In this document: in pieces, positions 37,364-46,046 of the stretch
How positions within the stretch are numbered: position 1 is the first letter of the stretch
Layout of the letters: every line of letters begins with the position of its first letter
Assembly (NCBI RefSeq): GCF_035917275.1
Contig: NZ_CP108508.1
Location: forward strand, 7,812,001 to 7,876,000
Reading direction: 5' to 3'
Length of the DNA stretch: 64,000 nucleotides
DNA from: Streptomyces sp. NBC_01237
Lineage (GTDB): Bacteria > Actinomycetota > Actinomycetes > Streptomycetales > Streptomycetaceae
Program-made: the position numbers and the translations under genes
Notes under the pieces: model-generated
The model's database searches: none
The model's input: the letters and a program-made list of their open reading frames with translations, nothing else
What the model was told of the DNA's origin: nothing

Positions 37364-37525
37364 AGGGCTGTCCCGCAATTCCTGGCGGATGTGCGACGAC
37401 GGCTCCGGCACCTCGCCGCGTTGTCGAAACGTCCACATAAATCCAGTATGTGGACGTCCCTTCGGCTTGCGATGCACCGCATCTGACGCCGCACGTTGTT
37501 CCACCAGGAATTGTGGGACAGCCCT
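37364..37525. mobile_element. 162-bp MITE-like element
   Basis: 22-bp terminal inverted repeats at 37364-37385 (AGGGCTGTCCCGCAATTCCT..) and 37504-37525 match at 21 of 22 positions. The interior has no coding frame but holds a perfect 10-bp palindrome arm pair (CGTCCACATA / TATGTGGACG, about 37430-37456). The GGGCTGTCCC ends resemble actinobacterial insertion-sequence termini, so this is probably a non-autonomous derivative. No clear target duplication is visible. The right end touches the stop codon of the LLM oxidoreductase gene. A related half-site is at 46513-46530. Confidence 0.7.
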
Positions 37526-38400
37526 CAGGGAAGCACAACGGTCGCTATATGTTCCAGCACTTTCATATCTCCATGGTCTCTGGCCGTCCCGTCGGGGAAT
37601 GGAACCACCAGGTCGGTGACGCCGGCGTCCCGGTATTGCGTTGCCACTTCGATGAATGTGTCTACCGATTCGAGGATCGATCGGTCCTGGCCGAGGTGCA
37701 CGAGCTTGCGAAGAGTGCTCGGATCCCGATTCTCGCCCGTGCAGATGCGCGAGAGCCGGCTGATCTGCTCTCGCACCAGGCCGGGAGAAGCTCTCGGTGC
37801 GATTACGCCGGGCTTGGGGGAGTGCCCGTTGGTCACCCAGATGTCGGCATGCCGGGCGGCCGTCCGCATGCCTCGCGGGCCGGTGGCGGCGACGGCGACC
37901 GGCACTCGCGCGCGCGTCAGGCCATCCGGATCGATGCAGGCTTCCTTGGCCCGGTAATACCGACCCGCGTAGTCGGTGGTCGACGTACGGAGCAGCTTGT
38001 CCGTCAGCTCGACGAACTCCTGGAACCTCGCGGACCGCTCGGCCGCCGACCACGGAGCGTTCCCCGTGACCTCTGCGTCTACGCCACCCGAGCCGGCTCC
38101 AAGACCCAGGATGAAACGCCCGTCCGACAGATCGTCCAGCGTCACAATCTCTTTCGCGAAAGGCACGGGGTGGCGGAAGTTGGGCGAGGACACCAAGGTT
38201 CCCAATTGGATTCTCTCGGTGATTCCCGCAGCGGCCGCGAGCGTGGGCATCGCCGCATACCAGGTGGACCCCATGCGCTCGCGCCAGGCCACATGGTCGT
38301 ACGTCCACGCATGCTCGAAGCCCATCTCTTCGGCGAGGCGCCAGGCATGCCTAGCGGCTTTCCAGTGCTCTGACGGGAGAATGCGCACTCCGACACGCAT
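37525..38400 (-). CDS. LLM-class (luciferase-like) flavin/F420-dependent oxidoreductase
   Basis: 291 residues with the bacterial luciferase-like TIM barrel pattern. MRVGVRILPSEHWKAARHAW starts the first strand and helix; next are FEHAWTYDHV, an IQLGTLVSSPNFRHPVPFAK block, LDDLSDGRFILGLGAG and VPVAVAATGPRGM. LGLGAGSGG and the RHPV(P)xAK block are typical of F420-dependent members, suggesting F420 rather than FMN, though this is not certain. It starts 2 bp after the MFS transporter stop. The stop codon uses the last base of the MITE terminal repeat. In NRPS clusters such enzymes reduce C=C or C=N bonds or hydroxylate building blocks; the substrate is unknown here. Confidence 0.85.
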   Translation of the reverse strand: MRVGVRILPSEHWKAARHAWRLAEEMGFEHAWTYDHVAWRERMGSTWYAAMPTLAAAAGITERIQLGTLVSSPNFRHPVPFAKEIVTLDDLSDGRFILGLGAGSGGVDAEVTGNAPWSAAERSARFQEFVELTDKLLRTSTTDYAGRYYRAKEACIDPDGLTRARVPVAVAATGPRGMRTAARHADIWVTNGHSPKPGVIAPRASPGLVREQISRLSRICTGENRDPSTLRKLVHLGQDRSILESVDTFIEVATQYRDAGVTDLVVPFPDGTARDHGDMKVLEHIATVVLP

Positions 38401-38402
38401 GC

Positions 38403-39680
38403 CTACCTCCGGCGGTCGGGCTCGGGCAGGGGAGGGGTGTTGATTTGCTCGGGCAGTTCGCGCATGGTGCGCAGCGGGGACAGGAAGTTCGGAATGATGC
38501 TCAGCGTCATCCCCACGACACCGATCCACAGCGTGGTCTTCGCTCCGAAAGCTGAGCCCGAGACCCCGCCCAGAAAGCCGCCGAGCGGAATGCCACCCCA
38601 GGACACGAACCGGGCCGTCGCGCTCATGCGGCCCAGGAGATGATCCGGCGTGAGGGCCTGCTGGAAGCTCGACTGAGCCACCACACGGACCACACCGCCC
38701 ATCGAGAGCGAGGCGAGCCCGACGGCGGCCACGTACACGCTCCAGCCCGGCTGAGCCATCGGCATCAACGCCGTCAGCGGACACGTGACCAGGGGCGCGA
38801 TCCAGATGACCGGGCCGTGCCCGACCCGCCGGGAGATCCTGGTGGCCAGTAGCGCACCCAGCAGGGCACCGCACCCCATGCCCGACAGGACGAGTCCGAT
38901 CTCGAAGGAGTCGAGGCCGATCTCCCTCTTCAGGAAGACGAGCAGCATGGCTTGATACATGACCAGGAAGAGATTGAAAATTCCGTCCCCCAGAACGATC
39001 GCGCGCAGCGCGGGATACTTGAGGACGAACCTGAGCCCTTCCTTGATCTCCCGGCCCAATTGCGGGCGCTCGCTGGGCTCCGGCTTCTGCTCGCGGGCCC
39101 GGATGCTCATCGCGAGCAGACCCGACATGGCCATCCCGATCGAGCTCGCCAGGACTGTCGCGGGGGCTCCGACCCACCCCACCATCGGCCCCGCGATCGA
39201 GGGCCCACTGATGCTGGATACGGAGCGGATCGCCGAGAGTTTCGAGTTCCCCTCGACGAGATGGCTTCGTCCCACCAGATGTGGGAGGTAGCTGATGTAG
39301 GCGACGTCGAAGAAGACGGTCAGAATCCCGTGGAACAAGGCGACGGCGTAGAGCCACCAGATCGTCAGCAGGTCCGTCGACCAGGCCACCGGGATCGTCA
39401 CGAGCGCCAGAGACCTTGCTATATCGGTGCTGATCAACACCGACCGCTTCCGCATACGGTCCACCCACGCCCCCGCCGGCAGCCCGACCAGGAGGGAACC
39501 CGCGGTGGTCATTGTGGTCAGCAGCCCGACCTGGAACTCATCGGCGTCCAGCGCCATGATGGCCACCAGCGGAAGGGCCAGAAAGATGATGCGATCACCC
39601 AGCTGGCCGAGCGCGGTGGCCGCGAACAGGCGGCCGAAGTCCGGATCCCGCAGGAGTCCGAGGCGAGAGGATGTTGGCAT
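38403..39680 (-). CDS. MFS transporter, probable product exporter
   Basis: This 425-residue integral membrane protein has roughly twelve hydrophobic segments in two halves. It shows the MFS loop motif LPAGAWVDRMRKRSVLI after the second helix and a long charged central loop (REQKPEPSERPQLGREIKEG). It belongs to the MFS_3/DHA3-type group that includes many actinobacterial self-resistance and siderophore exporters. It lies 30 bp after the aminotransferase stop and 2 bp before the LLM start, in the same operon direction. Export of the cluster product is the likely job. The ribosome site is weak (AGGT). Confidence 0.9.
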   Translation of the reverse strand: MPTSSRLGLLRDPDFGRLFAATALGQLGDRIIFLALPLVAIMALDADEFQVGLLTTMTTAGSLLVGLPAGAWVDRMRKRSVLISTDIARSLALVTIPVAWSTDLLTIWWLYAVALFHGILTVFFDVAYISYLPHLVGRSHLVEGNSKLSAIRSVSSISGPSIAGPMVGWVGAPATVLASSIGMAMSGLLAMSIRAREQKPEPSERPQLGREIKEGLRFVLKYPALRAIVLGDGIFNLFLVMYQAMLLVFLKREIGLDSFEIGLVLSGMGCGALLGALLATRISRRVGHGPVIWIAPLVTCPLTALMPMAQPGWSVYVAAVGLASLSMGGVVRVVAQSSFQQALTPDHLLGRMSATARFVSWGGIPLGGFLGGVSGSAFGAKTTLWIGVVGMTLSIIPNFLSPLRTMRELPEQINTPPLPEPDRRR

Positions 39681-39710
39681 TCAAGTACCTACTTAGGGGG
39701 ATCGTAGAGG

Positions 39711-40604
39711 TTACGCCATGACCTGGTGTACCAGGCGGCCGTAGGCCTCCACCACGGCATTGGTCGTCTTGCCCGTCCGGTACTCATGCTGATCGATCGA
39801 CCGCACGGGCTGGATCTCGTATGCCGTGCCGGTGAGGAAGCACTCGTCGAACCCGCCGAGTTCCTCGGGTCGGACGTGCCGTTCCACCACCGGGATCCCG
39901 AGGTCGCCCGCCAGGTCGAGCACCGTCGCGCGTGTGATGCCGGCGAGGAAGCAGTCCGGCACGGGCGTGTGCAGAGTCTCCCCGGCCACGAGAAAGAGGT
40001 TGGCCCCGGTGGCCTCCGTGACCTGGCCGCGGTAGTCGAGCAGCAGTGCGTCGTCGTAGCCGAGCCGATGGGCCTCATCGCGTGCGAGGGTGCAGATGTT
40101 GTACAGGGAAGCCGCCTTGGCCCGAACCGGTGCCGTGTCCGGTGAGGGCCGGCGCCAGCGCGAGGTGCCCAACCGGATGCCCCGCTCCTTGGCCTCGGCC
40201 GAGAAGACAGGGGGCCACTCCCAGGTGGCGATGGCGACATGAACGGATGCGTCCCCGCCGGCCACGCCGATGTGCTCGCTGCCACGCCATGCCACCGGTC
40301 GGATATACCCGTCGTCGATTCCCTGCCGACGGACGACCTCAAGCGTCGCATCCATCAACTCCGCCTCGGTGAAGGGCAGTCGATAGCCCAGCTCCCGAGC
40401 CGATTTGTGGAGCCGTCGGGTGTGCTCGGCCAGCTTGAAGACATGGCCGTCGTAGACGCGTTCACCCTCGAAGACGCTGCCGCCGTAGTGGAGGCCGTGC
40501 GTGAGGACGTGCAGTCGGGCGTCCCGCCAGGGGACGAACAGGCCGTCGAGCCAGATGACGCCGTCGCGGTCGTCGAGAGCGGAACCGCTCGCCACGTTCG
40601 TCAC
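39711..40604 (-). CDS. Class IV PLP aminotransferase (branched-chain/D-amino-acid transaminase family)
   Basis: 297 residues. The fold-type IV hallmarks are THGLHYGGSVFEGERVY near the N-terminus, YIRPVAWRGSE, the lysine block VRAKAASLYN (about residue 150), the EATGANLFLV cofactor segment, and LTGTAYEIQPVRSID near the C-terminus. It starts at GTG 40604, overlapping the preceding stop as GTGA, so it is translationally coupled to the prephenate-dehydratase/BacA-like gene. The pairing suggests it transaminates the keto acid made through that protein. It is one of two class IV transaminases in the cluster; the other, at 47995, is a longer IlvE type. Confidence 0.88.
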   Translation of the reverse strand: MTNVASGSALDDRDGVIWLDGLFVPWRDARLHVLTHGLHYGGSVFEGERVYDGHVFKLAEHTRRLHKSARELGYRLPFTEAELMDATLEVVRRQGIDDGYIRPVAWRGSEHIGVAGGDASVHVAIATWEWPPVFSAEAKERGIRLGTSRWRRPSPDTAPVRAKAASLYNICTLARDEAHRLGYDDALLLDYRGQVTEATGANLFLVAGETLHTPVPDCFLAGITRATVLDLAGDLGIPVVERHVRPEELGGFDECFLTGTAYEIQPVRSIDQHEYRTGKTTNAVVEAYGRLVHQVMA

Positions 40605-41164
40605 CGCGGAACTCCGGCGCTCTCCAGGCGGTCCTGCGCCGTGTCCAGTCCGCACACCTGGTGGATGGTGAAGACCATGGGCACCGGGCCGAAGTCCTGC
40701 AGGACCCGCAGCCCGTTCCGCTCCGCCGCGACGACGGTCGTGACGCACCCGTCGGTGAGGCCGGCCGCGCAGTCGATGGCCGCCTGCGCATTGCTCAGCA
40801 CCAGCCGGGCTTCGGCACCATCAGGGACCAGCCCCACCGGGGCCGGATGGGTGGCGACGGTACGAGGAGCCTCCGCTCCCGCACTGGCCAGCACCATGTT
40901 GTGGGTCGGCATGACGAAGCTGTCGACCATGTGCAGTCGGTGCAGGTTCCCGAAGGTCAGCGTGTGCAGTGCCGGATAGACCGCACAGGCCACCAGGGCG
41001 TGTTCCCCGTCGTCGGGCACCGCTTCGAGGGCGGTTTCCAACGATGCGTGGAGCTCGACGTTGCCGTCGATACCGCGTCTGTGCAGCCATTCATGAGCCG
41101 CGGATTCCAGGTTGGTGCCGTGCGGGCCGAGGGTGTGGAGGTACCGAATGCGGTTGGTGTTCAT
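40601..41164 (-). CDS. Prephenate dehydratase-like/BacA-like protein
   Basis: 187 residues with the two-lobed prephenate dehydratase fold but no C-terminal ACT regulatory domain. Landmarks are HTLGPHGTNLESAAHEWL, a central THNMVL strand, VATHPAPVGL, LVLSNAQAAIDCAAGL and FGPVPMVFTIHQV. The TRF motif of true dehydratases is absent. The blocks HPAP, LSNAQAA and the final PMVFTI align better with the BacA/SalX/AerD group of prephenate decarboxylases (about 200 aa), which make non-aromatic cyclohexenyl/cyclohexadienyl keto acids. Start ATG 41164 overlaps the previous stop (ATGA) and its own stop overlaps the aminotransferase start (GTGA). Either phenylpyruvate supply or a non-aromatic tyrosine analogue is possible. 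Confidence 0.7.
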   Translation of the reverse strand: MNTNRIRYLHTLGPHGTNLESAAHEWLHRRGIDGNVELHASLETALEAVPDDGEHALVACAVYPALHTLTFGNLHRLHMVDSFVMPTHNMVLASAGAEAPRTVATHPAPVGLVPDGAEARLVLSNAQAAIDCAAGLTDGCVTTVVAAERNGLRVLQDFGPVPMVFTIHQVCGLDTAQDRLESAGVPR

Positions 41165-41367
41165 GTCCTGCGCCTCTCGTTGGAGTAATTCGAATCGGGT
41201 GCCTCGGCGCGTTTGAGACGCTTCGACGCGAGCGCGTGGATCGCCACCGAACCGCCGGCCAGGCCCGCGAGGATTCCGGCGTGCCAGTGCGACCTGCTCC
41301 CGTTGTCCGGTCCTGCGCCGTCCTCGTCACCCCTCAGCAGCTTCCGCCAGGCCGACAGCAGACGCAC
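41161..41367 (-). CDS. 68-aa protein with one hydrophobic segment, unknown function
   Basis: A basic N-terminus (MRLLSAWRKLLRG), an acidic spacer, one weakly hydrophobic helix (HAGILAGLAGGSVAIHALAS, residues about 29-48) and a charged tail. The GTG at 41367 is preferred, with GGAGG 8 nt upstream inside the end of the DUF885 gene, which it overlaps by 41 bp; GTG 41376 is an alternative. Its stop overlaps the next ATG (ATGA). This embedding in a coupled string argues that it is translated. No family recognised; it may be membrane-associated. Confidence 0.5.
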   Translation of the reverse strand: MRLLSAWRKLLRGDEDGAGPDNGSRSHWHAGILAGLAGGSVAIHALASKRLKRAEAPDSNYSNERRRT

Positions 41368-43009
41368 CTCGGTCACCTCCCCGTCGTTGAGCCGCGTCCA
41401 AGTGGCTTCGGTCGTCGAGCAGTTCCCAGCGCTGGAGGGCGAAGGGAACGTTGCCGTCGCGCCACAGTCGGCCCAGGAAGGCATCGAGCCGGAAGCCCTC
41501 GCCCCGGCGCCGCGCCGCGTCGGCGAGAAGGCCATGGATCTGGATCTTCCCGGTGAGGTAGCTCAGCCCCTGCCCCGGATGCCCGGCGAAGAAGGCCGCC
41601 TCCTCCCAGGCCGTGCCGGGATCCAGGGGAACCTGCTCGGCGAGCCTTGCGGCGGCCTGCTCCAGGGTGAGTTCGCCGACGGCCAGGGCGATGTCGACCT
41701 CCACCCGCAGAGCCCGCAGGCGCATCGCGTTCACCAGAAACAGGGCGCTCGTCGGAGTGCCGTCGAACAGCCCCGCCTGCAGAGCGAGTTCCTCGGCGTG
41801 AAAGGCGATGCCCTCGTTGGCCGCCGAGTCGTAGTAGTGGCGCCGCAGTGGATCGGGGTGGCGCCAGGAGAGCGCCGCCTGCCAGGCGTGCACGCCCTCG
41901 TGGACGATGCCCACGCGCGGATCGTAGGCCTCGACCCGCTGGAAGTAGGGCAGGTCCGCCCGGGGCGGACGCAGATACCGCAAGGCGTCATCGCCGGGGC
42001 GGCGCGCCGAGGCGATGTAGTGCGGAACGCCGAGCCACGTGAGCGGTTCCAAGTAGGCGGGCATGGGGGTATTGCGGTAGTGGCGCAGGTCGTCAGGCAG
42101 GTCGATGATGCCTTCGCGGCGCAGCAGGGCCCTGACGTCCTGCTCGTCTGTGCGCTGCCGTTCGACCTGTCGCGCCGTGTCGGCGAAGGGGGGCGGCTCG
42201 GGCAGGTCCCGGTGCCGGCGACGCAGCATGACCTCGGCCGCGGCGGTGCGGGCGTACTCCTGGCGGCCCATGTCCAGCAACTGCCGCATCGAGTACGGCA
42301 GCAGGGCCACATGGTGCAGGAAGTAGCGGAAGGCCTCCGGGCCGACGCTGATCGGCGCCCCGAAACCGGGCAGGTGCTCCCGCAGCCATTCCCGGAAGCC
42401 GACGAGTGCGCGCTGTGCCCCGCCCGTTGCGGCGGCGAGCTCTTCCGTCCGCGCGGTCGGCAGGAACGGACCGAGTGCCGTCATGGCCGTACCCAGCGCC
42501 TTGTCGGCGGTGTCGAGCAGGCGCAGCGCGTACCGGGCGAACGGGCCCGCCGCGTGCCCGGTGAGGTTGCGCCTCGCCTGCTCCAGAACGTCCGGCACAT
42601 GGCCGAGGAGCGCCACGATCTCCCGGCCGCGCGTGCCGGGCCACGGAGGTGGCTGAAGAAGCAGGTTGTAGAGGGGCACCAGGGCCTGGTCGAGGTAGAA
42701 GCAGGGATTGCGGCGCCAGTCGCGCAGCAGGTCCAGCTCCCAGTGCACCCGGGCGAGCGCGGAACCCAGCAGGGTCGCGTCGACCCGGGTGGCGACCGGT
42801 TCCCCGCCAACCTTCAGGTCGCCGTGGCGCTGCGTGAACCCGGCCAGGGCCCGGCGCCGTTCCGCGATCGCGTCGGGTGACCAGTCGGCCAGCAGGCCTG
42901 CCGGTCGTTCGATCCGGGTGACATCGTCGTGGGAGTCGGGCTGGGTGGCCGTACGCCATGCCCAGAACTCCTCGGCCAGCCCGCCGAGTTCGGTGCTGCC
43001 ACCGCTCAT
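41327..43009 (-). CDS. DUF885-family metallopeptidase-like protein
   Basis: 560 residues, DUF885 type: all-helical, with a thermolysin-like zinc site HEGVHAW (HEXXH, about residue 366) and a third ligand expected from the glutamate in NEGIAFHAEEL about 30 residues later. RVGIVHEGVHAWQ and TSALFLVNAMRLRALRVEVD fit the family core. There is no signal peptide, so it acts in the cytoplasm. The start ATG 43009 has GAGGAG 7 nt upstream, 49 bp after asnB. Family members are poorly characterised peptidases. Here it may cut a peptide or amide intermediate, release a protecting group, or act in self-protection; none of these is shown by sequence. Confidence 0.85.
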   Translation of the reverse strand: MSGGSTELGGLAEEFWAWRTATQPDSHDDVTRIERPAGLLADWSPDAIAERRRALAGFTQRHGDLKVGGEPVATRVDATLLGSALARVHWELDLLRDWRRNPCFYLDQALVPLYNLLLQPPPWPGTRGREIVALLGHVPDVLEQARRNLTGHAAGPFARYALRLLDTADKALGTAMTALGPFLPTARTEELAAATGGAQRALVGFREWLREHLPGFGAPISVGPEAFRYFLHHVALLPYSMRQLLDMGRQEYARTAAAEVMLRRRHRDLPEPPPFADTARQVERQRTDEQDVRALLRREGIIDLPDDLRHYRNTPMPAYLEPLTWLGVPHYIASARRPGDDALRYLRPPRADLPYFQRVEAYDPRVGIVHEGVHAWQAALSWRHPDPLRRHYYDSAANEGIAFHAEELALQAGLFDGTPTSALFLVNAMRLRALRVEVDIALAVGELTLEQAAARLAEQVPLDPGTAWEEAAFFAGHPGQGLSYLTGKIQIHGLLADAARRRGEGFRLDAFLGRLWRDGNVPFALQRWELLDDRSHLDAAQRRGGDRGASAVGLAEAAEG

Positions 43010-43058
43010 CGTCGTCTCCTCGCTCTCGATCCGTGGGAGGCCCGGGCAAGTCGGGTCC

Positions 43059-44879
43059 TCATGCGGTCAACGAGACGTTGTAACCGCGCATCCAGCGATC
43101 CACCTCGATCAGGGGCAGCAGCAGATGCAGGTTGTCGGCCATGGTCATCATCCGGCCCTGCCCGGCGGCCAGTTCCCGCACCCTGGGCACGTCGAGCAGC
43201 CCGGCGAGCGGTGAGTCGCCGTCGTCCAGCACGGCGTCCAGCGCGGCACGGACCGTCTTGGCGTGGGCCGGCGAGAAGGTGGCGGGGTAGGCGCTCTTGC
43301 GGCGTTCGAGCACCTCGGCCGGGAGCAGGTCGGCGACAGCGGCGCGCAGCAGGCTCTTCTCCCGGCCGTCGGCGAACTTCATCTTCCAGGGCACGTTCCA
43401 CACGTACTCAAGGAGCGTGTGATCGCAGAACGGCACCCGCACCTCCAGGCCCACGGCCATGCTCATCCGGTCCTTGCGGTCCAGGAGATAGACCAGCGGC
43501 CCCTGGAGGCTCAGATACAGCACCTCGCGCATCCGGGCCTGAAGACCTGACTCGCCCGGCAGACGCGGGACACGGGCGCGGAGCGTGGCATAGCGGTCGC
43601 GTTCGTCGTCGTCCGGGCGGATCCGGGCCCGGACGTCGGGTGCCAGGCAGTCGGTGAGCCGGGGGCTGTTGCCGAGCCAGGGGAAGGTGTCACCCCAGAC
43701 GGTGTCCTGATCGAAGAACCAGGGGTACCCGCCGAACACCTCGTCGGCCGCCTCCCCGGACAGGGCGACCGTGGACCGCTCCCGGATCGCCCGGAAGAGC
43801 AGGTACATGGAGGAGTCGAACTGGCCGAGGCTGGGCGTGTCCCGGGCGAGCAGCGTCTCCGGTACGACCCCGGGGAGCGCTTCCGGGTCGAGCATGAGCG
43901 AGGTGTGCTCGACACCCAGGTGTGCGGCGGCCGCCAGGGCGAAGGGGGTGTCGCGTTCGGGGCGCAGGGCGGTGGCGCGGAAGTCGTCGTCGGCGCCCTG
44001 GAAGTCGACGGAGAAGGAGCGCAGTCCCGGCGGCTGGTGTGCGGCGGCCAGCGCGGTGATCGCCGACGAGTCCAGGCCGCCCGACAGCAGCGTGCACAGT
44101 GGCACGTCCGCTACCAGCTGGTGAACGACGACGTCCTCCAGGATTTCGCGGACCCGGGCCGCGGTGGTCGCGGTGTCGTCGTGGTGCTCCCGGCTCACCA
44201 GCCGCCAGTAGGGAGACTCGTGCCCGCCCGCCCGGTCGAAGCGCACCAGGTGGCCCGGCTGCACCTGACGCAGATCCGTGAAGGGCGTCTCCCAGGGCAT
44301 GGACAGGCGGGGGTTGAACAGAATGGGAAGCTTGTCCTCGCTGGTGCGGGCCGTGAACAGCGGGTTGGCCAGGATCGCCTTGGGTTCGGAGCCGAAGAGC
44401 AGACCCCCGTCGTAGACGTGGTAGTACAAGGGCTTCACGCCGAGCCGGTCGCGCACCAGGAGCAGTTCCTCGCGGCCGGCGTCCCAGATCGCAAAGGCGA
44501 ACATCCCCGTCAGGTGGTCGACGAAGGCCGCACCCCACTCCAGATAGGCATGCAGCAGCACCTCGGTGTCGGACACAGTCTCGAACCGGTGCCCGCGTGC
44601 CGTCAACTGGGCCCGCAGCTCACGGAAGTTGTACACCTCGCCGCTGTACGTCAGCACCACCGGCGCCCCGGTCGAGCGCGGGTGCACCACCATGGGCTGC
44701 TTGCCGCCCTCCAGGTCGACGATGGCAAGACGCCGGTGCCCGAGGGCGACGTGCGGGGCGAGCCACACTCCGTCCGAGTCCGGGCCCCGCCGGTGCAGGG
44801 AAGCTGTCATCGCCTCCACGGTCTGCCGTTCCAGGGTGAGGTCCCGGGAGAAGTCGATCCAGCCGGCAATGCCGCACAT
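43059..44879 (-). CDS. asnB: Asparagine synthetase (glutamine-hydrolysing)-like
   Basis: 606 residues with both AsnB domains. The N-terminal Ntn glutaminase begins MCGIAGW, with the catalytic cysteine right after the initiator. The synthetase domain has the ATP-pyrophosphatase loop LLSGGLDSSAI (about residue 265), ALSGEAADEVFGGYPWF and REKSLLRAA. ATG 44879 is chosen so that Cys2 is exposed after Met removal; AGGAG lies 6 nt upstream. It uses glutamine and ATP to turn a carboxylate into an amide. Among PanD, a FemAB-like transferase and DUF885, it may amidate an aspartate-like building block or the finished compound, or may be a beta-lactam-synthetase-like specialist. Plain asparagine supply is the simplest reading. 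Confidence 0.9.
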   Translation of the reverse strand: MCGIAGWIDFSRDLTLERQTVEAMTASLHRRGPDSDGVWLAPHVALGHRRLAIVDLEGGKQPMVVHPRSTGAPVVLTYSGEVYNFRELRAQLTARGHRFETVSDTEVLLHAYLEWGAAFVDHLTGMFAFAIWDAGREELLLVRDRLGVKPLYYHVYDGGLLFGSEPKAILANPLFTARTSEDKLPILFNPRLSMPWETPFTDLRQVQPGHLVRFDRAGGHESPYWRLVSREHHDDTATTAARVREILEDVVVHQLVADVPLCTLLSGGLDSSAITALAAAHQPPGLRSFSVDFQGADDDFRATALRPERDTPFALAAAAHLGVEHTSLMLDPEALPGVVPETLLARDTPSLGQFDSSMYLLFRAIRERSTVALSGEAADEVFGGYPWFFDQDTVWGDTFPWLGNSPRLTDCLAPDVRARIRPDDDERDRYATLRARVPRLPGESGLQARMREVLYLSLQGPLVYLLDRKDRMSMAVGLEVRVPFCDHTLLEYVWNVPWKMKFADGREKSLLRAAVADLLPAEVLERRKSAYPATFSPAHAKTVRAALDAVLDDGDSPLAGLLDVPRVRELAAGQGRMMTMADNLHLLLPLIEVDRWMRGYNVSLTA

Positions 44880-44900
44880 CATGCGCTCCTGGTGCAATCG

Positions 44901-46046
44901 TCAGGGAAGGTTCGGGTGGACGGCGGGCGGCTGCCGCGCGGTGTCCGGGAGGCCGGCGAGGAAGTCGTCGAAATGGACGAGGCGCTGCCCCCGCACCCCG
45001 GGACAATTCCAGCGCAGGTCGAGCCGGGGCGGACGGTCCTCGTCGTGGAAGTAGACCGCCTCGAAGCCCTGCTGCTGCCCGAACGCGAGGACGGGGTTGG
45101 CGGCCAGGAAGTCGCGGACCGACGGGCTGTCCCGGCGGACCCGCAGCATCAGCCTCTTGCCGCTGAAGTGGTTGCCGGGCAGGGCCACTTCCGGGTGCAT
45201 CTTCCGTTTGAACTGGAAGATCCCCTTGCTCAGGAACGGCTCGCACCCCGACAGGTCCACACGGGTGAGGCCGTGCTCGGCCGCCCACTGCAGGATCAGC
45301 ACGTACATCGCCAAGTAGGTGCCGGATGCGTACGCCTGATCATCGCCCCGGGCCACACCGGCCAGGCGGACGACCAGCGTCCGCCCTTCGAGCCGGCACA
45401 GCATCCCCGCCACTCGGCGGCCGGACTCGCACAGGAAGAAGAGCACCCCGCGTCGGAAGAGACACAGCAGCGCGCTGTCCCGGTCCTCCGAACGGGCGGC
45501 ATCACCGTGCCTGTTCACCATGGTCGGCCGGTGCATGCCGTCGTAGAAGAACGCGAAATCGTCCTCGCCGGCGGCCACTTCGAGCGTGCGGTGGTGGGAG
45601 CGCAGTTCGCGCGCGTGCTGCTGCCGCGCCTTGCGGGAGAGCCTGCCGAGCACGTCCTGCGGGTCGGGCCCGACCGGCACGGCCAGAGTGACCCGGAACG
45701 GCAGCAGCAGGCTGTGCCGCGGCAGCCGGGCCGGGACGCGGTCGCGCAGCATCCCGACCGCGAGGATGTCGGCACCGGGGGCGGCCCGACCGTGCAACAG
45801 GTCGGCCCACGTCGTTCCCCGCCGGGTGTGATGCGACGCCGTACCGCGCCGCTGCTCCAGGAAGGGCAGCACGTGCGTCAGGCCCTGGGGCAGACCGCCG
45901 TACGCCAGCACCGGGCCCGGCCCGTGCGACCGGGACAGCGTGACCCGGGGCCGCGCGGCGAGGACGGCGTCGGCCAGGGTGTGCGCCCGTACGACGCGAG
46001 GGTCGGCGCTGTTGTGCCAGACGTACCGCCAGGTCGGTGGGATCAC
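44901..46046 (-). CDS. GNAT/FemAB-like acyltransferase
   Basis: 381 residues with a C-terminal GNAT fold of the BioF2/FemAB-like group. The N-terminal part is GVLAY-like with a [15 protein letters not shown] strand. The central block is [17 protein letters not shown], then [19 protein letters not shown]. The acceptor half has [21 protein letters not shown] with [20 protein letters not shown], the pattern seen in transferases using aminoacyl-tRNA or acyl-CoA donors. It starts at GTG 46046, overlapping the panD stop (GTGA), so it is made stoichiometrically with the decarboxylase. It may acylate beta-alanine or another amine, or use an aminoacyl donor; substrate unknown. Confidence 0.7.
   Translation of the reverse strand: MIPPTWRYVWHNSADPRVVRAHTLADAVLAARPRVTLSRSHGPGPVLAYGGLPQGLTHVLPFLEQRRGTASHHTRRGTTWADLLHGRAAPGADILAVGMLRDRVPARLPRHSLLLPFRVTLAVPVGPDPQDVLGRLSRKARQQHARELRSHHRTLEVAAGEDDFAFFYDGMHRPTMVNRHGDAARSEDRDSALLCLFRRGVLFFLCESGRRVAGMLCRLEGRTLVVRLAGVARGDDQAYASGTYLAMYVLILQWAAEHGLTRVDLSGCEPFLSKGIFQFKRKMHPEVALPGNHFSGKRLMLRVRRDSPSVRDFLAANPVLAFGQQQGFEAVYFHDEDRPPRLDLRWNCPGVRGQRLVHFDDFLAGLPDTARQPPAVHPNLP

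Noticed and set aside
38401..39468. Upstream extension of the LLM oxidoreductase frame
   Set aside because: The extension is antisense-free but out of frame with the MFS transporter, which is clearly coding; the LLM domain begins exactly at ATG 38400.
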